This document shows, one piece after another, positions 8,467-15,443 of a DNA stretch of 39,414 nucleotides. Under the pieces are notes generated by a model, which searched no databases, was not told the origin of the DNA, and saw only the letters and a program-made list of their open reading frames with translations. This DNA comes from an uncultured Bacilli bacterium (lineage in GTDB: Bacteria; Bacillota_I; Bacilli_A; RF39; UBA660). The stretch lies in assembly GCA_934148995.1 (NCBI GenBank), contig CAKPDM010000012.1, positions 1-39,414 of the forward strand. Direction: 5' to 3'. A program made the position numbers and the translations under genes. The first letter of the stretch is position 1. Each line of letters starts with the position of its first letter.

Positions 8467-10423
8467 TATTTCTTAGATAACCTTTGACTCTAATGTTGTA
8501 CCCTGATATCCAAACATTTGTAACTACTAATGTGTTATAGTTATAGACGGTTTTATTATCTACTATTTTTTCACACTCCTCTCTAGTTGGTTTTAATTGA
8601 TCTTCTGGACAAATGTGAGCACTATCGGCTAGTTTAACCGGACAGGCTTTTGTATTACATTCTTTCGTTTGTGTAGAATTAATGACTGTTCCATCACATT
8701 TTGTAACTGTTTTTGATCTGGTTTTTGTTCCACCTCCACAACTTGCTGAACAAGCTGACCAATCGCCATAAGTTTTAACATCTGGATCAGTACAGCATGC
8801 CTGGCTATTACAAACTTGAGATTCCTGCGATTCCGTTACTGTCCCGTCACAATTTTTAATATACTTGGTTCTATATTGAAGTCCACCACCGCAGCTAGCC
8901 GAGCATGCTCCCCAATCACTATATGTCACAGTTGGACCAGTACAACAACTTTGTGTATTACATACTTGAGATTGAGTAGTGGTTGTATATGTTCCATCAC
9001 ATGCCGTAGTAGTTTTGGTTCTATACTGAAGTCCACCACCACATGATTTACTACAACTACCCCAATCACTATACGAAACAGCTGGTGCTACACAACAAGA
9101 AGTTCGACTAGTTGTAGTTCCACAAGATGTTGATGGAAAAGATTTGTCGGTATACGTAGTAGTGATTGTCGCTTGACCAAAACCAGTTGATGCACTACAA
9201 GGACCTGTCGTCGTGTTAGAAACTTTGTTATCACATGACTTATAAACTGTATAAGTTAATCTTTTTCTAGCAGAAACATTACCTAACTCATCTTTAGCTT
9301 GAATATAAATTGTTCTTAGCCCTCCATCATAACTTCCAGCAAGATCATAATTAAATCTTGCTCCAGTTGATGCTGTAACTGGGACATATTCAGTCAAAGC
9401 AGAGTTACCTTTCAAGCTATCATAAATCTTATAGTAAATTTTATTATTGCTGTCACCTCTATCGCTTATTGAGAGATTTATTATTGTTTTCAAAGAGTTA
9501 AAACTACTTGTTCTACTTCTAATCGAACTTGAATTGATGGTTGGCGAATCTTTATCAATTAAATAACTATCCGTCATGATATTACAGCTATTTCCAGCGG
9601 CATCATATGCTGTTATCAAGGCATAAACTTGGCCATTTTCTCTACCCTTATTATTTGATAGTGAGCTGTCATAAACTCCTTTTAGTGTTTTAGTTTCCGT
9701 TCCCACTAGATTGCTGCCTATCCTAGTGCAATCTGGGGCTGTTTTATCAATTACATATTTTCCTGATTTCTTATTGGTTACATTTCCACTGGAATCAATA
9801 GCATGACCAGTTATTACGTAAGTCCCTTCATCTTTTAAAGTGATTGTTACTGAGCCGTTATAGGGTTTGTAACTTTCACTAGAAATAACTATTCCATCTT
9901 TTTCTATTTCATAAGAATAATACTCAACTTTTTTATTATCCTTAGCAGTCATAATCACATTTAAATCTTTATTAATATCTGCTTTATTAGGATTAAAAGT
10001 TATAGTTGGTCCTTTGGTGTCTTCATTTGTCTTATAACCGTTACAATCTAGCAAAGTATAATAAAGATAAACACCATCCATAACTTTATAAGCATAAACT
10101 TTATTATAATTAGTATCTTTACTTGGAGCACATTGCTTCCCATTATAATCAGTTAATTTACTAAGATATTTCTTAGAATTAAGTTCTTTGATGGTAACAT
10201 TTTCTTTATCGCCAATCGTTTGTGGAAGAGCACTTCGGTAATCTGTAAAGAATTCTTTACCACTAAGTGTTACAGTATCTTCTTGAGCTTTCATGTATCG
10301 TTTTTTTGCATTTTTCAAATAATTATTATAAGAAACTAAAACAGTAATCATCAGTAATCCAAGAATTGTTATGGTTGCTAAAAGTTCTACAAAAGTAAAC
10401 CCCTTCTTATTTATCAGCATCAC
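8441..10423 (-). CDS. Type IV pilin-like protein with Ig-like domains and 3 TSP1-like modules (C-terminus frameshifted)
   Basis: The N-terminus is a class III prepilin signal: short basic leader, cleavage after G8 before F9 (GFTFVELL) and a hydrophobic helix to about residue 28. A pilin-type globular domain follows (about 30-140), then Ig-like repeats (about 145-430) and three cysteine-rich modules of the form WGxCSxSCGGG (about 443-594) that resemble thrombospondin type-1 repeats. The C-terminal domain is cut off by a frameshift; its remainder is at 8185-8466. It is a close copy of the 15443-18034 gene over the first 230 residues but lacks a 49-codon stretch present there. The start is uncertain (GTG at 10423 or the next ATG). 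Expected location: cell surface or pseudopilus tip. Function unknown. Confidence 0.75.
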   Translation of the reverse strand: MMLINKKGFTFVELLATITILGLLMITVLVSYNNYLKNAKKRYMKAQEDTVTLSGKEFFTDYRSALPQTIGDKENVTIKELNSKKYLSKLTDYNGKQCAPSKDTNYNKVYAYKVMDGVYLYYTLLDCNGYKTNEDTKGPTITFNPNKADINKDLNVIMTAKDNKKVEYYSYEIEKDGIVISSESYKPYNGSVTITLKDEGTYVITGHAIDSSGNVTNKKSGKYVIDKTAPDCTRIGSNLVGTETKTLKGVYDSSLSNNKGRENGQVYALITAYDAAGNSCNIMTDSYLIDKDSPTINSSSIRSRTSSFNSLKTIINLSISDRGDSNNKIYYKIYDSLKGNSALTEYVPVTASTGARFNYDLAGSYDGGLRTIYIQAKDELGNVSARKRLTYTVYKSCDNKVSNTTTGPCSASTGFGQATITTTYTDKSFPSTSCGTTTSRTSCCVAPAVSYSDWGSCSKSCGGGLQYRTKTTTACDGTYTTTTQSQVCNTQSCCTGPTVTYSDWGACSASCGGGLQYRTKYIKNCDGTVTESQESQVCNSQACCTDPDVKTYGDWSACSASCGGGTKTRSKTVTKCDGTVINSTQTKECNTKACPVKLADSAHICPEDQLKPTREECEKIVDNKTVYNYNTLVVTNVWISGYNIRVKGYLRNNASEHTML

Positions 10424-10436
10424 CTACTCTATAGAA

Positions 10437-10465
10437 ATGTTAACATAAGTAGATAAAAATTACAA
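10437..10465 (-). promoter_or_regulatory. Possible promoter for the 8441-10423 gene
   Basis: On the minus strand TTGTAA (10460-10465), 17 bp, then TAACAT (10437-10442). It follows the terminator of the preceding pilin-like gene, so this paralog may be transcribed on its own. Confidence 0.4.
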
Positions 10466-10485
10466 TTAAGAAAAAATGAAAAATA

Positions 10486-10517
10486 GCAAAAAAGAAACAA
10501 ACATTATCGTTTGTCTC
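10486..10517 (-). terminator. Terminator after the short pilin-like gene
   Basis: On the minus strand GAGACAAAC and GTTTGTTTC form a 9-bp stem (one G-U) with loop GATAAT, followed by TTTTTT. The stem begins at the stop codon. Confidence 0.75.
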
Positions 10518-10923
10518 ATTTAGTAATTACTGTCTTATAATCATTACACTCTATGATTGTGTAGTAAGTATATTTTTGGTTGCTTACCTTTTCTACATAA
10601 ACTTTATTTGCTGCTTCATCAGTTGAGATGCCACATTCTTTTCCATTATAGTCTTTCAACTTATCTATATATTTTTCTTCATATAATGTTTCTAAATTTA
10701 CTGATTTTACTTCACCAATCACTTGTGGTAATTTACTACGATAATCAGTAAAATACTCTTTACCACTAAGAATTACGGCTTGTTCTTGACTTTTAAAGTA
10801 TCTTTCTTTTGCACCTTTTAAGTATTTACTATAAGATGTAAGAACTATTCCAGTTAAAAGAGCAAGAATACTTATCGATGCTAGTAACTCAACGAGAGTA
10901 AATCCTAAGTTATTATTTTTCAA
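10516..10923 (-). CDS. Short type IV pilin-like protein, pilin domain only
   Basis: This is the pilin part of the family without the Ig and TSP1 parts. I prefer the TTG start at 10923 (135 residues, MKNNNLGFTLVELL) because GGTGAT lies just upstream; a GTG at 10941 would add six residues. The predicted cleavage is G7|F8, with E12 at the pilin +5 position. The globular part includes LSGKEYFTDYRSKLPQVIG, which is also present in all three long paralogs, and ends after YYTIIECNDYKTVITK, precisely where the others continue into Ig domains. It may be a genuine minor pseudopilin or a truncated paralog. It has a good terminator. Confidence 0.72.
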   Translation of the reverse strand: MKNNNLGFTLVELLASISILALLTGIVLTSYSKYLKGAKERYFKSQEQAVILSGKEYFTDYRSKLPQVIGEVKSVNLETLYEEKYIDKLKDYNGKECGISTDEAANKVYVEKVSNQKYTYYTIIECNDYKTVITK

Positions 10924-10974
10924 GATATCACCAACTTTCACTAAATATAGGAGGAGAATATTACCTATTCCCCT

Positions 10975-13900
10975 CTATTTGACTTCAAATAAATCTACCA
11001 TGTATGGTGTGGTTTCAAATCGCCATTTTGCACTATCCCCACTGATATTTTTAACTATTACTCGATATTTACCGGCTGCCCAATCTTTCGTACTTGTAGC
11101 ACCTTTTCCGCTGTCAAATGAACAGAAATCTGCTCCCAGACTAGCATAACCAGTAGTAGTTATATCGAATGTACATAAATTTTTTACACATACATTGCTG
11201 GAGTTAGCAATGCAAACTACCCTACCAGGTTGATAAGCATTAAATGTACCGGTTGTAGCATTATTTTTCAAATGACCTTTAACCCTAATATTATATCCCG
11301 ATACCCAAACATTAGTTATTACTAATGTATTATAGTCATAAACTCTTTTGCCATTTACTTTTTTAGTACATTCTTTTCTTGTTGGTTGTAGTTGATCTTC
11401 TGGACAGATATGTGCACTATCCGCTAGTTTAACTGGACAAGCTTTTTTATTACACTCACCTGTTTGGGTGGAAGTAACGACTGAACCGTCACATTTTGTA
11501 ACAGTTTTTGTTCTTGTTCTCGTTCCACCGCCACACTTAACTGAACACGAGCTCCAATCACCATAAGTAGTATTTGGTTGAGCACAACATATGTTAGTGT
11601 TACAGGCAGCTCCACCAGATGATTGGTCATTTCCTTGACATCTTTGATTGTTATAATTTGAATAAGCAAATCTATTAAGGGTTCCACCAACACAAGCCTT
11701 ACTGCAAGTCGTTCCATCTTTGTAATAAACCGATGAACAACAGTCTTGCTGATTACAAGCAGCTCCACCTGTAGACGTATCCTTTGAAGTACACCTTTGG
11801 CCATTATAATTTGAGTATGCAAACCTATTATAAGTTCCACCGCCACAGGACTGGCTACAAGTTGTTCCCTGAGTATAGTAAACTGAGGAACAACAATCTT
11901 GCTGATTACAAGCACTTCCGCCTGATGTTTGGTCTTTAGATGAGCATCGCTGATTATTATAGTCTGAATATGCTACTCTGTTTTTAGTACCACCACCGCA
12001 ACTAGCACTACAACTAGAGCCGTCTTGATAATGAACTGAACCACAACAGTCTTGGGTGTTACAAGCAGAACCACCACTTGTTAAGTCTTTTGCAGGGCAT
12101 CTTCCACCATCAATTGTAGATTTTGCCACCCTATTTTTAGTTCCACTGCCACATGATTTAGTACAACTTGCTCCATCTGAATATGTTACCGATTCACAGC
12201 AATCTTGAGTCTTTGTCTCTGTCTTTTTAGTTCCATCACAGTAGGTAATTGTTATTGTTTTTGTTCGTACTCTAGTATTTCCAGAAACCTTACAAGATGA
12301 CCAAGATGATTCTGTAACCTTCGGACCAGTACAACAGCTTTGTGTATTACAAGCTCTACCACCTGATTTTTGATCCTTGGATGAGCATCTTTGATTTGTA
12401 AAATCGGAGTATGCTAATTTGTTGAAAGTTCCGCCACCACAACTTACAGTACAACTCGTTCCATCCTTATAGTGTACAGATGAACAGCAGTCTTGTGTAT
12501 TACAAGTGCTTCCCCCTGACGTCCGATCCCTGGAAAAACACCTCGAACCATCATACTTAGAATAAGCAAGTAAGTTCTTAGTTCCTCCACCGCAAGCCTT
12601 GGTACAAGCATTTCCATCTTTATATCTTACTTCTTTACAGCAATCTTGAGTATTACAGGCACTTCCGCCTGACGGCTTATCATTTGCTGAGCATCTTGAA
12701 CCGTCATACTTGGAATAAGCAAGTAAGTTCTTAGTTCCTCCACCACAAGCCTTGGTACAAGCAGTTCCATCTTTATATGTTAGAGACGAACAACATCCTT
12801 GGGTATTACAAACACTTCCACCTGATGATTGATCTCTACTGTAGCATCTTTGATTATCATAAGCGGAATAAGCCACTCTATTTTTGGTTCCTCCTCCACA
12901 CGATTTACTACAAGTTGCTCCATCCTTATAAGTTACAGTTGAACAACAATCTTGAGTGTTACATGAAGATCCTCCACTTGATAAATCCTTAGCAGGACAT
13001 CTTTTCGATCCATCATATTTAGAATAAGCTAATCGATTCTTAGTTCCTCCACCACAAGCCTTGGTACAAGCAGTTCCATCTTTATAAGTTACTTCTTCGC
13101 AACAGTCTTGAGTATTACAGGCACTTCCACCTGATGACTTATCATTTGCTGAGCATCTTGAACCATCGTACTTAGAATAAGCAAGTAAGTTCTTAGTTCC
13201 GCCACCGCAAGATTTGGTGCAAACCGCACCATCTTTATATGTTAGAGATGAACAACAGTCTTGGGTATTACAAGCGCTTCCACCCGATGATTGATCTTTA
13301 CTGGAGCATCTTTGATTATTATAAGCAGAATAAGCCACTCTATTTTTGGTTCCACCTCCACATGATTTACTACAAGTTGCTCCATCCTTATAAGTTACAG
13401 TTGAACAACAATCTTGAGTGTTACATGAAGAGCCTCCACTTGATAAATCCTTAGCAGGACATCTTTTCGATCCATCATATTTAGAATAAGCTAATCGATT
13501 CTTAGTTCCTCCACCACAAGCCTTGGTACAAGCATTTCCATCTTTATAAGTTACTTCCTTACAACAATCTTGGGTATTGCAAGAAGATCCACCGCTACTC
13601 TTGTCCTTGGCTGGACATCTTGAACCGTCAAATTTTGAATATGCTAGTTGGTTTTTAGTTCCTCCACCACATGATTTAGTACAACTTTTTCCATCTTTAT
13701 ACGTAACCTCACTACAGCAATCTTGGTTGTTACAAGATCTACTTTCAGTTGAAGTCGTTATTTTGTGATTACAATCCTCAACAGTTACTGTTCTGCTTTG
13801 AGTTCCACCACCACAAGTTTTACTACAACTTCCCCAAGAACCATAAGTAGTCTTCGGATTAACACAGCATTCTGTCGTAGAAGTAGTTGTTTTACATTTG

Positions 13901-15333
13901 TTATTACTATATTTATCAGTAAACACTGTAGTTACAATTGCTTTTCCAAAACCGTATTGAACACTACAACTTCCAGTTGTAGATTTTGAAATTAGCGTCG
14001 TACATTCCTTGTAAGGAGTATAGTTAATTGTTGTTTTGGTTGTATTTCCAAGTTCGTCTTTAGCTTGAATATAAATTGTTCGACTTGTTCCATCTAGTTT
14101 TCCAGTAAGAGTCCAATCTGTTGAAACTGTTCCATTTGTCTCGGTCCAGCTAGAGAAAGTTTTATTATCATTTGATAACCGATAGTAAATTTTATTGCCT
14201 GTTTTGTCAATTCTATCAGTTATAGTCATTTTAATTGTTACATTTAAGATGTTGTGACTGCTATCTTTACTAGTAATAGATTTTGTCTTTATTACTGGTG
14301 GATCACTATCCACATAATATTCACTACTATTGATTGTACAGGAGTTGCCAGCTTCATCGTAAGCGATAACTCTTCCGTAAATATGACCATTATCAGTGTA
14401 ATTATCGTTTTTAAAAATACTACTCTTAGCACCATTTATTTGTCTTGTCTTAGCGCCAATAATATTTGTTCCGTCAACTTTACAAATAGAACTAGTGGCA
14501 TTGCTGGCTTGTTTAAAGCAGTTTTTGAATGTCCAATTATCGATATCATCATGAGGGGTAATTTTTAACGATACTTCTTTATTTTGCCATGTACCTGGTT
14601 TACTACTATTTGTTGAAGTGAACTTTATTAAGCTACAATCAGGAGGAGTACGATCGATTACATATTTACCAGAGGTTTTTTCAGTTACATTAGCACTGGA
14701 ATCAATTGCTTTGGCTTTTATATAATAAGTTCCTTCTTCTGTAAGACTTATAGTAACTGGACCAGTATAGACTTTAGCTGATTCACTCTTTATGACTGTT
14801 CCATCCTTAATAATATTGTAAGAATAATATTCTGCTTTAACATTATCCTTTACAGTCATTGTGACAGTTATGTTTTTATTTGTTACTGATTTATTCGGTG
14901 TAAATACTATCGTTGGTGCTTTAGTATCAGCATTGGTTTTATATCCATTACAATCAATTTCTGAATAATAAAGGTATATGCCATCAGCTACCTTGTAAGA
15001 GTATACCCTATTACTATTATTGTCATTACTAGTACAAATGTTACCATCATAATCTTTTAGTCTACTAATGTATTTTTTAGAATATAAAGAGTCTATGGTA
15101 ACAAATGTCTTTTCTCCTATGTTTTGTGGAAGCTTACTTCGATAATCGGTAAAATACTCTTTACCACTAAGTGTTACTGTATCTTCTTGTGATTTAAAGT
15201 ACCTTTCCTTAGCACTTGCTAAATATTTATTATACGAAACAAATACAGAAGTTGTTATTACTCCAAGAATTGTTACTGTTGCTAACAGTTCAATTAGAGT
15301 AAAACCTTTCTTCTTTCTCTTTATATTTCTCAT
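10975..15333 (-). CDS. Giant type IV pilin-like surface protein with Ig-like domains and 16 TSP1-like modules
   Basis: The 1452 residues read in order: prepilin signal (GFTLIELL, cleavage after G10), pilin domain to about 140, three Ig-like units (about 145-440; markers GTYYIKAKAIDSSANVT and RTIYIQAKDELGNTT), a short Cys-rich linker, 16 modules of about 51 residues (about 487-1299), and a unique C-terminal domain of about 150 residues ending TTPYMVDLFEVK. Thirteen modules follow YKDGxxCTKxCGGGTKN; three (first, eleventh, last) have W in the TSP1 position, as in TYGSWGSCSKTCGGGTQ. Each carries about six cysteines, so about 90 in total, which implies disulfide folding outside the cell. Ribosome site GAAGGTGAAGAGG precedes the ATG. 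Likely a long surface stalk or adhesin; ligand unknown. The family assignment of the modules rests on motif resemblance. Confidence 0.8.
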   Translation of the reverse strand: MRNIKRKKKGFTLIELLATVTILGVITTSVFVSYNKYLASAKERYFKSQEDTVTLSGKEYFTDYRSKLPQNIGEKTFVTIDSLYSKKYISRLKDYDGNICTSNDNNSNRVYSYKVADGIYLYYSEIDCNGYKTNADTKAPTIVFTPNKSVTNKNITVTMTVKDNVKAEYYSYNIIKDGTVIKSESAKVYTGPVTISLTEEGTYYIKAKAIDSSANVTEKTSGKYVIDRTPPDCSLIKFTSTNSSKPGTWQNKEVSLKITPHDDIDNWTFKNCFKQASNATSSICKVDGTNIIGAKTRQINGAKSSIFKNDNYTDNGHIYGRVIAYDEAGNSCTINSSEYYVDSDPPVIKTKSITSKDSSHNILNVTIKMTITDRIDKTGNKIYYRLSNDNKTFSSWTETNGTVSTDWTLTGKLDGTSRTIYIQAKDELGNTTKTTINYTPYKECTTLISKSTTGSCSVQYGFGKAIVTTVFTDKYSNNKCKTTTSTTECCVNPKTTYGSWGSCSKTCGGGTQSRTVTVEDCNHKITTSTESRSCNNQDCCSEVTYKDGKSCTKSCGGGTKNQLAYSKFDGSRCPAKDKSSGGSSCNTQDCCKEVTYKDGNACTKACGGGTKNRLAYSKYDGSKRCPAKDLSSGGSSCNTQDCCSTVTYKDGATCSKSCGGGTKNRVAYSAYNNQRCSSKDQSSGGSACNTQDCCSSLTYKDGAVCTKSCGGGTKNLLAYSKYDGSRCSANDKSSGGSACNTQDCCEEVTYKDGTACTKACGGGTKNRLAYSKYDGSKRCPAKDLSSGGSSCNTQDCCSTVTYKDGATCSKSCGGGTKNRVAYSAYDNQRCYSRDQSSGGSVCNTQGCCSSLTYKDGTACTKACGGGTKNLLAYSKYDGSRCSANDKPSGGSACNTQDCCKEVRYKDGNACTKACGGGTKNLLAYSKYDGSRCFSRDRTSGGSTCNTQDCCSSVHYKDGTSCTVSCGGGTFNKLAYSDFTNQRCSSKDQKSGGRACNTQSCCTGPKVTESSWSSCKVSGNTRVRTKTITITYCDGTKKTETKTQDCCESVTYSDGASCTKSCGSGTKNRVAKSTIDGGRCPAKDLTSGGSACNTQDCCGSVHYQDGSSCSASCGGGTKNRVAYSDYNNQRCSSKDQTSGGSACNQQDCCSSVYYTQGTTCSQSCGGGTYNRFAYSNYNGQRCTSKDTSTGGAACNQQDCCSSVYYKDGTTCSKACVGGTLNRFAYSNYNNQRCQGNDQSSGGAACNTNICCAQPNTTYGDWSSCSVKCGGGTRTRTKTVTKCDGSVVTSTQTGECNKKACPVKLADSAHICPEDQLQPTRKECTKKVNGKRVYDYNTLVITNVWVSGYNIRVKGHLKNNATTGTFNAYQPGRVVCIANSSNVCVKNLCTFDITTTGYASLGADFCSFDSGKGATSTKDWAAGKYRVIVKNISGDSAKWRFETTPYMVDLFEVK
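11435..13870 (-). repeat. Tandem array encoding 16 TSP1-like modules
   Basis: The coding repeat has a period of about 153 bp (51 codons, sometimes 52). Every unit ends in CNTQDCC or a close variant, which marks the borders clearly. Units two to ten form one uninterrupted block of the YKDG type, separated from units twelve to fifteen by a degenerate W-type unit. Confidence 0.9.
12637..13560 (-). repeat. Two tandem copies of a 462-bp, three-module block
   Basis: Modules 3-5 and 6-8 of the giant protein are two copies of one 154-codon unit. The block is exactly 924 bp, and shared stretches recur 462 bp apart (for example 12777 and 13239). Nucleotide identity is visibly higher between the copies than between neighbouring modules, so this is a recent in-frame duplication. 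Confidence 0.85.
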
Positions 15334-15411
15334 ACCTCTTCACCTTCACTATATTAAAAGAATAACACAAGTTTTTTCTAAAAACAATTACTATCAAATA
15401 ATTATTTTGCT

Positions 15412-15443
15412 AAAAAAAATATAGGCTTATGTAACCTATATTT
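15412..15443 (-). terminator. Strong terminator between two pilin-TSP1 genes
   Basis: On the minus strand AAATATAGG and CCTATATTT form a perfect 9-bp stem with a 9-nt loop, followed by TTTTT. It abuts the stop codon of the 15443-18034 gene. Confidence 0.85.

Noticed and set aside
11424..11915. Minus-strand frame of 163 codons overlapping the giant protein
   Set aside because: It is an out-of-frame reading of the repeat array; the main frame is clearly the coding one.
13239..13454. Plus-strand open frames inside the TSP1 array (also 12777-12992, 13577-13768, 8816-9046, 16109-16360)
   Set aside because: They mirror the repeated minus-strand coding sequence and recur only because the repeats recur; no ribosome sites and no protein family resemblance.
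11435..13870. CRISPR array
   Set aside because: The period is about 153 bp with no distinct short repeat plus unique spacer, and all units are in one coding frame.
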